From positions 124,001 through 188,000 of the forward strand of contig NZ_JH600294.1 of the NCBI RefSeq assembly GCF_000245335.1: a DNA stretch of 64,000 nucleotides, read 5' to 3'. Source of the DNA: Bacillus mojavensis RO-H-1 = KCTC 3706 (lineage in GTDB: Bacteria; Bacillota; Bacilli; Bacillales; Bacillaceae). Shown one piece after another: positions 27,301-36,796 of this stretch. The position numbers were made by a program, and so were the translations under genes. Every line of letters starts with the position of its first letter. The first letter of the stretch is position 1. A model generated the notes under the pieces. It was not told the DNA's origin and ran no database searches. It worked only from the letters and a program-made list of their open reading frames with translations.

Positions 27301-29039
27301 GTCTTTCCGGAAAAATCAGGTGTCTTTAATCCCGGCTGTGTCAGCAACAATGCTGCCCCGCTGTCTTTCAGCATATAGCTCAGCCGCTCCTCTGGATATG
27401 CAGGATCAAGAGGCAAATAAGCCCCGCCTGCTTTTAATACGGCGAGAACGGCTGTCAGCATGTCCGGCGAACGCTCGCTTAGAACACCAACAATGCTTTC
27501 CTTCGTGACACCGTGCGCCGTAAGGCGCGCTGCCAGCCTGTTGGCGTACATGTCAAGCTGTGCGTAAGTCAGCGAGCCGCCAGAAAAGCGTAAGGCCGTC
27601 CGCTCCGGCGTCAAAGCCGCCTGACGTTCAAACAGCCCGTGCAGCGTCGGAGCTAACGCTGAAACAGCCCCCGTCGTATTATATTCAGCAACCATTTTCT
27701 GTGTTTTGTCTTTATCTAGTAACGTCATCCTTGAAACAGGAAGAGAAGGATCAGAGATGACAGCTGAAATCATATGCAGTAAATAATCTTTTATCTCGGC
27801 AATTATGCCAGGCTCATATAAACCTGTATGAAAATTGATGCGCACGAACAATGTGCGGCCTGGAATCACTTTGACGCTGCATCCATAATTCGTCTCCTCC
27901 GCCATCGCAAAGTTTTCCACTGAGAAACCGAACGATCCAGTCTGGTTTAATCCTTCAATTTCTTCCTGGGTCGGCACGTTTTCAAACACGATAATATGAT
28001 CAATGAGATCTTGTTTAAGAGCACTCTGCGCTTGAATGTCATATAGAGGGAAATAGCTGTATGCTTCTGCTTCAGTCATTTCCTTTTGTATCCGACTGAC
28101 CAGGTCAGAGAAAGAAAGAGCTTTGCTTTGGACCCGGATGGGAATGGTGTTAATAAAAAGGCCGACTATATTTTCTACATCTTTCAGCTCAGAAGGCCTG
28201 CCTGAGACGACTGATCCGAACACGGCATCGTCACAGCGATTGAATTTTTGCAGCAAAATCCCCCACAAAGCTTGGAAAACGGTGTTAAGCGTTGCACCGG
28301 ATGCTGCTGCGATTTTCTGCAAATCGGACGTTTCTTTTTCAGAGATAGTAAACGTGACCTGCTGTAATTCACCTTCTGATACTTGCTCGTTTCTTTTTGG
28401 CAAAGAAGAAGCTTTCTCGAAGTGCTGCAGTCGCTTTTTCCAATACGCAGCTGCCTCTTCACGATCCTGCTGCATTAGCCATTTAATATATGTTCCGTAC
28501 GGCTGAACTGGCTGCAAATATGGAAGCCGCCCTTCTCCCAGCGCTTGATAAATGTGGAGAAAGTCTTTAATGATAATGCCTAAGCACCATCCGTCCATTA
28601 AAATATGGTGATGGCTCCAAATGCACACGTAACGCTCAGGCGCCCATTTTAAAACGGATATTCTCATCAGTACATCCGACTGAAGATCAAAGCCCCTTTT
28701 TTTATCTTGTTCCTTGAATGCTTCTGTACAATGTTCTTTCTCTCTCTCATTAAGATGAGAAATATCTTCAAAATGAACACGGCAAGAACGGTCTTTAAGC
28801 ACCACCTGACGAGGTTTGGCTACATTTTTGTAGATAAAAGTCGTTCGAAAGATTTCATACCTGTCAAAAACAGCGTCCATACTTTTCTGGAAACGGTCTA
28901 AGTCAAGCTGCCCCTTGATTGTAAAAGAAGCCTGTTCAAAATAAGCTCTCGACTGTTCATCATACAGCGAATGAAAAAGCATCCCCTCCTGCATAAAAGA
29001 CAAGGGATATATATCCTGTATTTCGGGTTGCTGCGGCAT
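21375..29039 (-). CDS. ppsC: Fengycin/plipastatin synthetase PpsC (Glu5-D-Val/Ala6 modules)
   Basis: Two-module synthetase C-A-PCP / C-A-PCP-E, 2554 residues from ATG 29039. The longer frame to 29087 is rejected because it would read through GGAGAGGAGA, which stands 7 bases before this ATG, and into ppsB. Approximate motifs: HHHILMDG 150, A3 613 and 1653, GGHSL 996, HHIISDG 1183, GGDSIKAL 2033, epimerase HHLVVDGVSW 2223. Codes: D-A-W-H-F-G-G-V-D-K (Glu) and D-V-F-W-I-G-G-T-F-K, a small branched/aliphatic code nearest to known Val codes; fengycins carry D-Ala or D-Val at this place. The start lies 16 bases after the ppsB stop. The C-terminal tail after the E domain is the docking helix for PpsD. 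Intact. Confidence 0.95.
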   Translation of the reverse strand: MPQQPEIQDIYPLSFMQEGMLFHSLYDEQSRAYFEQASFTIKGQLDLDRFQKSMDAVFDRYEIFRTTFIYKNVAKPRQVVLKDRSCRVHFEDISHLNEREKEHCTEAFKEQDKKRGFDLQSDVLMRISVLKWAPERYVCIWSHHHILMDGWCLGIIIKDFLHIYQALGEGRLPYLQPVQPYGTYIKWLMQQDREEAAAYWKKRLQHFEKASSLPKRNEQVSEGELQQVTFTISEKETSDLQKIAAASGATLNTVFQALWGILLQKFNRCDDAVFGSVVSGRPSELKDVENIVGLFINTIPIRVQSKALSFSDLVSRIQKEMTEAEAYSYFPLYDIQAQSALKQDLIDHIIVFENVPTQEEIEGLNQTGSFGFSVENFAMAEETNYGCSVKVIPGRTLFVRINFHTGLYEPGIIAEIKDYLLHMISAVISDPSLPVSRMTLLDKDKTQKMVAEYNTTGAVSALAPTLHGLFERQAALTPERTALRFSGGSLTYAQLDMYANRLAARLTAHGVTKESIVGVLSERSPDMLTAVLAVLKAGGAYLPLDPAYPEERLSYMLKDSGAALLLTQPGLKTPDFSGKTLEVDLTALANEESEYHSLHQADSDSLAYVIYTSGSTGRPKGVAVEHRQAVSFLTGMQMQFPLEEDDIIMMKTSFSFDASVWQLFWWTLSGASAYLLPSGWEKDPALMVKAIREESITTAHFIPAMLNSFLDQTEIEAPGNLKRVFAGGEPLAPHTAARFASLLPETSLVHGYGPTEATVDAAFYTCDPELDRDRLRLPIGKPVPGARLYVLDPHVAVQPVGVAGELYIAGAGVARGYLNRPELTEERFLDDPFYPGERMYKTGDLARWLPDGQVEFLGRLDDQVKIRGYRIEPGEIEAALRSIEGVREAAVTVRTESGETELCAYAEGLGRNEVRKQLETLLPGYMIPAHIIEMEQWPVTPSGKLDRKALPAPDGAADREIYSAPRNLTEMKLSQLWEEVLKSGPVGIHDNFFDRGGHSLKATALVSRIAKEFGVQVPLKEVFAHPTVEGLASVISEGTESPYEAIKPAEKRETYPVSSAQKRMYVLQQLENGGTGYNMPAVLELEGKLDLKRMDVVFKKLIKRHESLRTSFTTDTDGEPVQRIHDEVPFTFHTSVLGGQTEQEAAAAFIQPFDLSQAPLFRAGTVKVSDERHLLLVDMHHIISDGVSVNTLIREFGKLYANQELPPLHIQYKDYAVWQEAFKKGDTYKTQEAYWLKQLEGELPVLDLPADYARPPVRSFAGDQVSFTLDQELTAGLHKLARENGSTLYMVLLAAYTALLARLSGQEDIIVGSPIAGRPHKDLEPILGMFVNTLALRARPEGGKPFAQFLQEVRETALAAYEHQDYPFEELVDKLGVTRDMSRNPLFDVMFVLQNMDQESMQLKDLCLRPATNMRHQVSKFDLTLYAYEESNGSMMFQMEYSTDLYQKNRIEMWLHYLMNMLRAIIQDSEAALGSIHVLDENETHFLIHELNCTKREYPRHETISRLFELQAAQTPDAIAVAGDEQTLTYDELNSRANRIAAVLRRKGVGPETVVALLTTRTPELAAGMLGILKAGGAYLPIAKDLPADRISYMLSDSGAKILLRSKKTNSQQLDLEHNCEQIVIEEIQGQGEAKNFESPAGPHSLAYIIYTSGSTGKPKGVMIEQRSVIRLVKNSNYIEFTPEDRLLLTSSLGFDVVTFEILGPLLNGAALHLTDKETFLDSHQLKRYIEQNGITTMWLTASLFNHLTEQNEKIFSRLINLIIGGEALSASHVNRIKQACPELSIWNGYGPTENTTFSTCFHIEKTYDHSIPIGRPIGNSTAFILNKWGMLQPTGAVGELCVGGDGVARGYLGRPDLTKEKFVPNPFAPGEQMYRTGDLARWLPDGTIEYVSRVDDQVKIRGYRVELGEIESALRHIDGVKEAAVLARTGQLGSKELCAYISVKEDTDAEQVRTHLSQMLPGYMMPAYMIEMDALPLTSNGKLNRKALPEPDITSKQTYVPPRNDLEEQLANIWQEVLGTQRIGIEDSFFELGGDSIKALQVSARLGRYGWSLHASDLFRHPKIKDLSAVIRKTERVIDQGSVQGAVPWTPIQHWFLSQDIEDRHHFNQSVMLFSPDCLSEDALRASLKKLAEHHDALRMIYRDDSGQQLQINQDIHESKLYSLRTSDVSDPGIDWETSIKEEVSNLQQSINLQQGPLLHAAWFKTLTGDYLFLTIHHLVVDGVSWRILLEDLSAAYHQAASGQAIQLPPKTDSYLEYARRIQDYAQSSKLIREETYWRTVEEEKAAELPYEMPYLENMDSSERETLRFSLTEADTAVLLQKVNHAYGTDTQDILLTAASLAICDWTGGSKLRMAMEGHGREHILPDLDISRTVGWFTSIYPVLIDFENQADELGTAVKTVKDTLGRIPNKGVGYGMLKYITPPEYKSMVFSKTPEIGFNYLGQFNDIGRQDRFRPSGLGSGKDITPTWKREQLIEMSAMAAENQLHFQLSYAPARFHRGTMERLINLIECYLQNIMKHCAEKQNTEKTLSDFSSQSLTAEDLDSISSLVEDL
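24885..27656 (-). repeat. Near-identical NRPS cassette, ppsC copy (longest)
   Basis: About 2.77 kb covering a whole Glu-type adenylation domain, the carrier domain and most of the following condensation domain. It matches 40340-42428 in ppsA apart from the 678-bp deletion there, and its left 1.74 kb also matches 14105-15840 in ppsD. Confidence 0.85.
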
Positions 29040-29055
29040 CAATGAATCTCCTCTC

Positions 29056-32000
29056 CTATAGTTTGTTGACGGCTCCCATAATTTCACTTAAATCCTCCAG
29101 CGTTAATTCCTCATCAGTAAAATCAGCGGCACTCCATTCGCGGGTTTCTTTGCCCGCGCAATGCTGGATTATGTTTTCAAGCGCATGTTTAAAATGATCG
29201 GCTAATGCCTGTATGGTTTGTTTCTTAAATTGAAGTCCGTTATAAATGATGTGCATGTGCAGGCACCCTGATGAAACGGCTCCGCTGATATCAAGCACAT
29301 AAGGCCGCTCCCAATCCGGGCTGATTTCATTCCCTGTCTTAATATCAGAAATCTCAAAAGTCTTTGATTGAACATCCTGATCAAACTGGCCTAAGTAATT
29401 AAAGCTGATTTCCGGGTTGCTGTACTCAGCATCCCATATCTTGTTGATATATTTCAGCACTCCATAGCCTGCGCCTTTATGCGGTATGCGGTGCAGCATG
29501 TCTTTTGTCTGTTTAATGTGTCGTCCCAGCCGCTCACCTTCATTCGTATAGTCAGAATCACTCATATCAAGCCATACAGGATAAATTGAAGTGAACCAGC
29601 CAACTGTTCTGTTCATGTCAATATTGTTAAGATAATCTTCTCTGCCGTGGCCCTCCATACTGATTTTGAAATGGTCAATTCCCGTCCATTCCTGCAAAGC
29701 TAGGCCTAAAGCAGTCAGAAGGATATCATTTGTTTCCGTGTTGTATGCGTTGTTAGCAGCAGTTAACAGCAATTCTGTGTCTTCACGGGACAGCTCGAAA
29801 TCAATTACTTCTGTATCTTTGAATGAGTTCAATATGATCGAATGATCTTTGGGAATTGGTTCAATATGCCGATCCTCCCGCTCTTTCCAATACGCGATTT
29901 CACGCTGCAGACGCCGGCTTTTTGAATAGTCAGCCAATGTTTGTGCATAGGTGAAATATGAATCTGTTTTTTCCGGCAGTTCGATGGGTTTTCCTGAGAC
30001 TGCCTGTTCGTAAGCAATTGAAAAATCCTCAAATAAAATGCGCCATGAAACGGCATCAATGACTAAGTGATGAATCGTCAGAAACAAATGGTCTCCATCT
30101 TCGGCTTTAAACAAACCAGCATGAAGCAAAGGGCCAGTCTCCAATCGAATGGTTTGCTGAATTTGGTTTGCCATTTCTTCAATCTGTTTGCGTGCTTCTG
30201 CTGATAAGCCCTGTGAATCACCTGCTGTATTTGAGTGATGATCTCTTACATCAAACAGTTCAAAGGCATATAGCTCCTCATCTGGAAGATCTGGTCCTCT
30301 GTTAACCTGTACAGGCTTGCCATCTTTGAAACGGCATATGATTCTCAGTGCGTCATGATGAGTCACCAAGCTTTTCAGTACCTTTCTGAGTGCAATGTCA
30401 TCAAACCGTTCAGCCCGGTAGAGCATAACGGATTGATTAAAATGATGGGCTTCCAATGATTGTGAGAAAAACCACTGCTGTACAGGTGTCCAAGGCAGCT
30501 CGCCTTCAACGGGCGTTTGGTCAATTACGCGTACAGCTTTTCGAACGCGGGCCGACAGTTCACCAAGCGTCTGATGCTCAAACATCTCACGCACTGTCGT
30601 TTCATAGCCTCGCTGCTTCAGCCGCGCACACACCTGCAACGCTTTTATCGAATCCCCTCCAAGCTCAAAGAAATTCGCGCTGACACCTATCTCCTCCGCT
30701 TCGAGCAGTTCCTCCCAAATGTCAGCCATCGCTTTTTCAATCTCATTTCTAGGGCTGATATCATTCTCAGCTAGAGCCCGCTTATCTGGTTCCGGCAGGG
30801 CCTTCTGGTCGAGCTTGCCGTTAACCGTCAGCGGGATGCTGTCAATCTGGATTAAACGGGCAGGCACCATAAAATCAGGCAGAACGGCTCTCAGGGCAGC
30901 ACGGATATCTGCTTCATTTACAGCCTGTCCATCTTCCGCAACCATGTAAGCATAGACAGCGGATTGGCCTTGTTCATCACCTCTTGTAATGACAGCCGCC
31001 TCTTTAATTATTGGAAGCTGAAGCAGAGACGCCTGGATTTCACCGAGCTCAATGCGGTGTCCTCTCACTTTTACTTGATCATCAATGCGGCCCATATATT
31101 CCAGCTCTCCATTTGCCAGACGCTTTGCAAGGTCTCCGGTTCGGTATAATCTGTCTCCCGGAAGATAAGGATTAGGTACAAATCGGGCCCCGGTCAAATC
31201 ATCTCTGTTCAAATACCCCCGGGCTACCCCTTCTCCGCCAATATACAGCTCTCCTGGAACTCCTGTAGGCTGAAGATTCATATGAGCGTCCATCACATAA
31301 GCCTGAAGGGTTGCCAACGGTTTTCCGATATTGCTTTTATTTTTTTCTATATCAGCTGAGGACAATTTCTTATATGTCACATGTACAGTTGTTTCAGTAA
31401 TGCCGTACATATTGATCAGATCAGTATCAGGGTATTTCTCGTTCCAAGTTACAAGCATGCCGGGCTGTAAAGCTTCTCCGCCGAAAATAACGTATCGCAC
31501 ATGTAATCGGTCCGTATGGTTTTCTTCTTCATGAATGAGTCCGTAAAAAGCAGTTGGAGTCTGATTGAGTACTGTGACGCCTTCTTTTTTTAACAATAAG
31601 CGGAATGCATTCGGATCGCGGGCTGTTTCTTTGGAGACAACAACCAGCGTACTTCCATTCAGCAACGCTCCGAACATTTCCCATACTGAGAAATCAAAGC
31701 AATATGAATGGAATAAAGTCCAAACGTCCTCACTGTCAAAATCAAAAGGCAAATCCTGATGCTTCAATAGACTCATCACATTGCGGTGCTCGACAACGAC
31801 GCCCTTTGGCTGCCCAGTGGTTCCAGATGTATAAATCACATAAGCTGGCTGGTCTGCTAATATTTCTTGCACTTTCAAATCAGGCGAAATCAATTCGTTT
31901 TCGGCGTCATTCAGATATAAAATTTGCCCATGGTAATCCGCCGGTTTGTTGTGTCCGGGCTCTGTCAAGAGAATTCTTGCCCCGCTGTCATTCAGCATAA

Positions 32001-35000
32001 AGCTGATGCGTTCTTGAGGATATTCAGGGTCAATCGGCAAGTATGCTCCTCCGGCTTTTAGGATAGATAAAACGCCAATCACCATATCAGGCGATCGATC
32101 CAACAATAAACCGATGATATCCCCGGATTGGATTCCTTGTTTCATTAGCATAGCCGCTGTCCGTTCTGCTTTTTCATTCAGGTCGCGATAAGTCAGCCGT
32201 ATATGATCGCATACGACTGCGGTATGTTCGGGATGTTCAGCTGCTTGTTTTTCAAATAGACGAACGATGCTTTCATCTCTTGGATAGTCAGCATACTGAC
32301 CCATCGTTCCAAGAAGCAATTCGCGCGCTGGTGCAGAAAGCAATTGCATTTCCGAAAGCTTCATATGGATATCAGACGTTATTCCTTTCACCAGCTCAAT
32401 AAAATGGGAAGCCCATCTTGCAATGGTCTCTTCTTCAAACAGCGCGGTACTGTATTCGAAGCGGCAGCGAATGCCATCGGAATGCTCCTCAGCGTGTAAT
32501 GTCAAATCGAATTTAGACACATTGTGTGACGGGGTTACAGACGAGATAGATAAGCCGGGCACTTCAAACCGGAAATCTTCGCTGTTTTGAAGCACGAGCA
32601 TCGCGTCAAACAGCGGATTGCGATTGATCTCTCGTTTCGTTTCAAGCTTATTGACGAGCTCTTCAAAAGGATAATCCTGATGCTCGTATGCAGTCAGAGC
32701 AAGTTCGCGAATTTCCTGCAAATAAGAGCTGAACATTTTGTGGCCCTCAGGCTGGCATCGCATAGCCAATGTATTGACGAACATCCCGATGACCCGATCC
32801 AGATCAGCGTGCGGTCTCCCGGCAGCAGGCGAGCCGACAACGATATCCTCCTGCCCGCTCAGTTTGGAAAGCATGATGGAATAGACAGACAGAAGGAGCA
32901 TATACATCGTCGTTCCCGTTTCAAACATCAAGCGGTGCAGTTCTTCCATCGTTCTTTTATCAATGTTTACTTCAAATGTTCCGCCGCTGAAATCAGGTAG
33001 AAGCGGCCTCGTTTTATCAAGCGGCAAATCCAATACTGGAAGGCTGCCGCCAAGCTGCTTCAGCCAGTAGGCCTCCTGTTTGCTGTAATGCGTTTCCGGG
33101 AACTTCTCTTGCTGCCAAAACGCAAAATCCTTATAGTGCAGGTTTAAAGCTGGAAGCTCTTTTCCGCAATAAAGATCAGTGAATTCTTGGACGAGTGTAC
33201 TCATAGAGATTCCGTCAGCAATGATGTGATGCATATCGAGCAGCAAATAGGCTCTTTCTTTTTCAAGAGATATCAAGCTTGCTCTAAACAGCGGTCCAAC
33301 CGTTAGATCAAACGGTTTGATAAAGGACGAGATCGCAGACTGCAGCATTTGTTCTGATTCAATTTCAAGCTCTTTCAGATCAGCTGTCAGCGCCGGATGA
33401 ATCCTTTGCACTGGCTCACCGTTGTTCAGTTCAAATGCAGTACGCAATGATTCATGCCGGTTCACAAGCTCTGTGAGAACTTTTCTCAATCTCCCGCGAT
33501 CCAAATGTCCGCGCAGTTCCAGTACTGCCGGCATGTTGTAGCCTGTGCTGTCATCTGCCAGCTGGTAAAGAGCGTATAATCTTTTTTGCGAGAAAGACAG
33601 CGGATAAACATCTCTATAATCCGCAGGTTCAATCTGCGTAAAAGCATGCTCATGTAAACTCATCAGTTTGGCTGCCATGCTTTCCACGGTCGGATAAGAA
33701 AAAACGTCGCTGAGCGGCAGCTCGATATTCAGCCGTTTATGTATTCTCGATACGAGTGTGGCTGCTTTTAAGGACTGTCCGCCTAATTGAAAGAAATCAT
33801 CGCGAATACCAATTTGATTTCTGTTCAGCACCTCTTCCCAAATGCGTGCCAGTTTAGTTTCCATTAAAGTGTGTGGCGGCATGTACATTAAGCTAGTTGT
33901 GTTTTCTGGTTCCGGAAGTGCGGAACGGTCGAGCTTCCCGCTGGATGTTAACGGCATTTGAGTGACTTTGATGATGCTTGCGGGAATCATATAGGACGGC
34001 AATGTACCGGCTAGATGCTGGTGCAGATTCGGAAGGCCGTTTCCCTTTTCCGGAACGATATAAGCAACGAGTTCCTTTTCCTCATCAGACACATCACGGG
34101 CAAGCACCGCAGCTTCCTTCACTCCAGGTGCTTGCCGAAGAACAGTTTCAACCTCACTCAATTCAATGCGATATCCCCTGATTTTTACCTGATCATCAAA
34201 ACGTCCAATATATTCAATCGTGCCATCAGGCAGGAAGCGCCCTGCATCTCCGGTTCGATATAAGCGTTCTCCTTTGAGGAATGGATGGTCTGTGAATGCT
34301 TTCTCTGTTAGCTCTGGCCGCTTATAGTACCCCCGTGCGAGACCCGCGCCTGAAATACACAGTTCACCCGCCGCGCCTATCGGCTGCAGCTGATCTCCTT
34401 GTAAAATATATACTTTTGTATTGGCAATCGGGCGTCCGATCGTGATTTTCTCTTTTTCGTTCAGATGCCGAAGTATTGTTGTTGCCACACTGTTTTCTGT
34501 CGGTCCATATTCATTTGCAAGTTCAGCGGAGGGGCAAATCTTTCTGCTGGTCTCAAGCAGGTCGGGAGTCACTGCTTCGCCCGCAAATGTCACGATACGA
34601 AGACTTTGTGCATCTTCAGCTGTCAGCACTTCTAATAACACCCGGTACAAGGAAGGAACAATAAGCATATGACTGACCTTGTATTGAGCTATTTTCCGTC
34701 TAAGGGCGAGCACGTCCTTCGCTTCGTTATCTGTTGTCAGCAGCACGCATGCACCGGACAGAAGCGGAGTAAACAAGCTCGTCACGCAGCCGTCGAAAAC
34801 ATAGGAAAACAGATGAAGTGCTGTATCCCCTTCGCTCATGCCGTACTCTTCCCGTCTCCACTGCAAGGTATTTGCAATTCCTTGATGGTCAACGAGCACA
34901 CCTTTTGGCCGTCCTGTCGTTCCTGACGTATAGATCAGGTAGGCAAGCTCACCAATCGATACATCAGGAGAGTCCGTTTTGTAATGTGCTGTATGTTCTG

Positions 35001-36771
35001 ATGTCACAATACTGCCTTCATAGCCTGACGGGATGGAAGAAATAAGTTCTTCTTCTGTCAGTAAGAGAGCTGCTTGACTGTCATGCAGCAGAAAAGAAAG
35101 CCGTTCTTTCGGATAACTTGGGTCAAGAGGCAGATAAGCGCCGCCGGCTTTCCAAATTCCAAGCAGGGCAGCAGCCATGTCCATTGACCGTTCCATCATC
35201 ACTGCGACAATCCCGTTAGGTCCAGCTCCCTTTTCTATCAGGGCGTGCGCAACCTGATTGGCTCTTTCATCTAATTGCCGATATGTCCGGCACTCATCTC
35301 CCATTCTCAAAGCAGCCGCATCAGGTGTTTTGAGAGCCTGCTCCTCAAACAATTGAGATACCGTTTTGTTTGGATAATGGCACTCCGTTTCGTTAAACGA
35401 TTGAATGAGCTTTTGTTCTTCAGGAGGCACAATGTTGATGTTTCCGACAGCAATATCCGGGTTTGACAAAATACAATCCATTGCCTGCATGAAGTGCCCC
35501 TGAATCCGAAGCACCTCTTCCCGTTCATAAACGGCGGCATTGTAGCTGAATTTAATATAAAATGATTCACCTGGAACGATGACAACGTTAAAGTCATAGT
35601 TGGTTTGTTCTGACATAGAAATGTCATCAAGCTTCAATGCGTTTTCGTCATTTTCGCTTTGCCTATTGACTGCCTGCTGAAGCTGTACGGGATAATTTTC
35701 AAAGACAAGAATATGATCAATCAATCCTTGCTTCAAAGCACTGCGGTTTTGAATCTCATAAAGCGGATAATAACCATGCTGCTCAGAATGTAAAGTATCC
35801 TCCTGCACGGATTTGACAAGCGTAGAAAACGCCATTTTCTCTGCAGATCGAATACGCACCGGAACCGTGTTAATAAACAAGCCGACCATTGATTCGATCC
35901 CGTCAATTGCTGACGGACGTCCGGAAACAACAGAGCCGAAGACCGCGTCATCGGTTCCGTTGTACCGATGGAGAAGAACACCCCATAGACTCATAAATAA
36001 AGTGTTTAATGTAACTCCCCAATTTTGGGCAGCTGCTGTCAATTTCTGAACGATAGCTTGATCCAAAGAAAAACGGATATGTGCGGGTTCATATTCCCCG
36101 TTCGCTGAGCGTCTTTTTAGCTTGGGAATAGAAGCGGTCTTGCCGTACTCCTGCAGATAATCTCTCCAGTATGCAGCGGTTTCTTCTTTATCTTGTTCTC
36201 CGAGCCATTCAATATAACGGCTGTACGGCACCGTGCTGCCGAGCTGTACAGGCCTGTTATTTTTAAGTGAGTCATACATGCTGAAGAATTCTTTGAGGAT
36301 GATGCCCAAGCACCAGCCATCCATGATGATATGGTGATGTGTCCAGACACATGTATATGTGCTGTCTCCTCTATCAAAAAGCGTAAGCCGCATTAACGGA
36401 TCTTTTTGCAAGTGAAACCCTTTTTCCCGGTCCTGCTGCATAAAGTCTTCTATCAGAGCAAGCTGCTCACCATGTTTCAGGTGAGAAAGATCTTCCCTTT
36501 GTACGGTTAATTCACGGTTTGTCAGCACAACTTGCTGCGGCCCAGTGAGATCCGGCACCTCCTTAATGAAAATGGTTCTGAAAATATCGTATCGGGAAAC
36601 AAGAAGATTTAAGCTCTTTTGAAACGAATCGATACACAGGCTGCCTGTAATGGTAAACGAGGTTTGTTCCACATAAGCTTTAGAGCTGAAATCAAGCAGT
36701 GAATGAAACAGCATCCCTTCCTGCATGTATGATAACGGATAAATATCTTGGATCTGTGTTGCTTGCGTCAT
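29056..36771 (-). CDS. ppsB: Fengycin/plipastatin synthetase PpsB (Tyr3-D-aThr4 modules)
   Basis: Two-module synthetase C-A-PCP / C-A-PCP-E, 2571 residues from ATG 36771 (AAGGTGTG about 10 bases upstream; a GTG at 36780 would lie on the SD). Approximate motifs: HHHIIMDG 149, A3 614 and 1649, carrier GGQSLKAA 999 and GGDSIKAL 2039, HHIIADG 1185. Codes: D-G-T-L-T-A-E-V-A-K (Tyr) and D-F-W-N-I-G-M-V-H-K (Thr), as expected for positions 3 and 4. Tyr3 supplies the hydroxyl that closes the fengycin lactone ring. The epimerase active-site motif reads HHLVIDAVSW near residue 2239, with Ala where the other three Pps epimerases have Gly. The start is 25 bases after the ppsA stop. Otherwise intact. Confidence 0.95.
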   Translation of the reverse strand: MTQATQIQDIYPLSYMQEGMLFHSLLDFSSKAYVEQTSFTITGSLCIDSFQKSLNLLVSRYDIFRTIFIKEVPDLTGPQQVVLTNRELTVQREDLSHLKHGEQLALIEDFMQQDREKGFHLQKDPLMRLTLFDRGDSTYTCVWTHHHIIMDGWCLGIILKEFFSMYDSLKNNRPVQLGSTVPYSRYIEWLGEQDKEETAAYWRDYLQEYGKTASIPKLKRRSANGEYEPAHIRFSLDQAIVQKLTAAAQNWGVTLNTLFMSLWGVLLHRYNGTDDAVFGSVVSGRPSAIDGIESMVGLFINTVPVRIRSAEKMAFSTLVKSVQEDTLHSEQHGYYPLYEIQNRSALKQGLIDHILVFENYPVQLQQAVNRQSENDENALKLDDISMSEQTNYDFNVVIVPGESFYIKFSYNAAVYEREEVLRIQGHFMQAMDCILSNPDIAVGNINIVPPEEQKLIQSFNETECHYPNKTVSQLFEEQALKTPDAAALRMGDECRTYRQLDERANQVAHALIEKGAGPNGIVAVMMERSMDMAAALLGIWKAGGAYLPLDPSYPKERLSFLLHDSQAALLLTEEELISSIPSGYEGSIVTSEHTAHYKTDSPDVSIGELAYLIYTSGTTGRPKGVLVDHQGIANTLQWRREEYGMSEGDTALHLFSYVFDGCVTSLFTPLLSGACVLLTTDNEAKDVLALRRKIAQYKVSHMLIVPSLYRVLLEVLTAEDAQSLRIVTFAGEAVTPDLLETSRKICPSAELANEYGPTENSVATTILRHLNEKEKITIGRPIANTKVYILQGDQLQPIGAAGELCISGAGLARGYYKRPELTEKAFTDHPFLKGERLYRTGDAGRFLPDGTIEYIGRFDDQVKIRGYRIELSEVETVLRQAPGVKEAAVLARDVSDEEKELVAYIVPEKGNGLPNLHQHLAGTLPSYMIPASIIKVTQMPLTSSGKLDRSALPEPENTTSLMYMPPHTLMETKLARIWEEVLNRNQIGIRDDFFQLGGQSLKAATLVSRIHKRLNIELPLSDVFSYPTVESMAAKLMSLHEHAFTQIEPADYRDVYPLSFSQKRLYALYQLADDSTGYNMPAVLELRGHLDRGRLRKVLTELVNRHESLRTAFELNNGEPVQRIHPALTADLKELEIESEQMLQSAISSFIKPFDLTVGPLFRASLISLEKERAYLLLDMHHIIADGISMSTLVQEFTDLYCGKELPALNLHYKDFAFWQQEKFPETHYSKQEAYWLKQLGGSLPVLDLPLDKTRPLLPDFSGGTFEVNIDKRTMEELHRLMFETGTTMYMLLLSVYSIMLSKLSGQEDIVVGSPAAGRPHADLDRVIGMFVNTLAMRCQPEGHKMFSSYLQEIRELALTAYEHQDYPFEELVNKLETKREINRNPLFDAMLVLQNSEDFRFEVPGLSISSVTPSHNVSKFDLTLHAEEHSDGIRCRFEYSTALFEEETIARWASHFIELVKGITSDIHMKLSEMQLLSAPARELLLGTMGQYADYPRDESIVRLFEKQAAEHPEHTAVVCDHIRLTYRDLNEKAERTAAMLMKQGIQSGDIIGLLLDRSPDMVIGVLSILKAGGAYLPIDPEYPQERISFMLNDSGARILLTEPGHNKPADYHGQILYLNDAENELISPDLKVQEILADQPAYVIYTSGTTGQPKGVVVEHRNVMSLLKHQDLPFDFDSEDVWTLFHSYCFDFSVWEMFGALLNGSTLVVVSKETARDPNAFRLLLKKEGVTVLNQTPTAFYGLIHEEENHTDRLHVRYVIFGGEALQPGMLVTWNEKYPDTDLINMYGITETTVHVTYKKLSSADIEKNKSNIGKPLATLQAYVMDAHMNLQPTGVPGELYIGGEGVARGYLNRDDLTGARFVPNPYLPGDRLYRTGDLAKRLANGELEYMGRIDDQVKVRGHRIELGEIQASLLQLPIIKEAAVITRGDEQGQSAVYAYMVAEDGQAVNEADIRAALRAVLPDFMVPARLIQIDSIPLTVNGKLDQKALPEPDKRALAENDISPRNEIEKAMADIWEELLEAEEIGVSANFFELGGDSIKALQVCARLKQRGYETTVREMFEHQTLGELSARVRKAVRVIDQTPVEGELPWTPVQQWFFSQSLEAHHFNQSVMLYRAERFDDIALRKVLKSLVTHHDALRIICRFKDGKPVQVNRGPDLPDEELYAFELFDVRDHHSNTAGDSQGLSAEARKQIEEMANQIQQTIRLETGPLLHAGLFKAEDGDHLFLTIHHLVIDAVSWRILFEDFSIAYEQAVSGKPIELPEKTDSYFTYAQTLADYSKSRRLQREIAYWKEREDRHIEPIPKDHSIILNSFKDTEVIDFELSREDTELLLTAANNAYNTETNDILLTALGLALQEWTGIDHFKISMEGHGREDYLNNIDMNRTVGWFTSIYPVWLDMSDSDYTNEGERLGRHIKQTKDMLHRIPHKGAGYGVLKYINKIWDAEYSNPEISFNYLGQFDQDVQSKTFEISDIKTGNEISPDWERPYVLDISGAVSSGCLHMHIIYNGLQFKKQTIQALADHFKHALENIIQHCAGKETREWSAADFTDEELTLEDLSEIMGAVNKL

Positions 36772-36796
36772 CAATTCCACACACCTTTTCCAAAAG

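Noticed and set aside
29040..29087. N-terminal extension of ppsC overlapping ppsB
   Set aside because: The SD GGAGAGGAGA lies inside it, and the internal ATG begins the conserved docking and condensation sequence.
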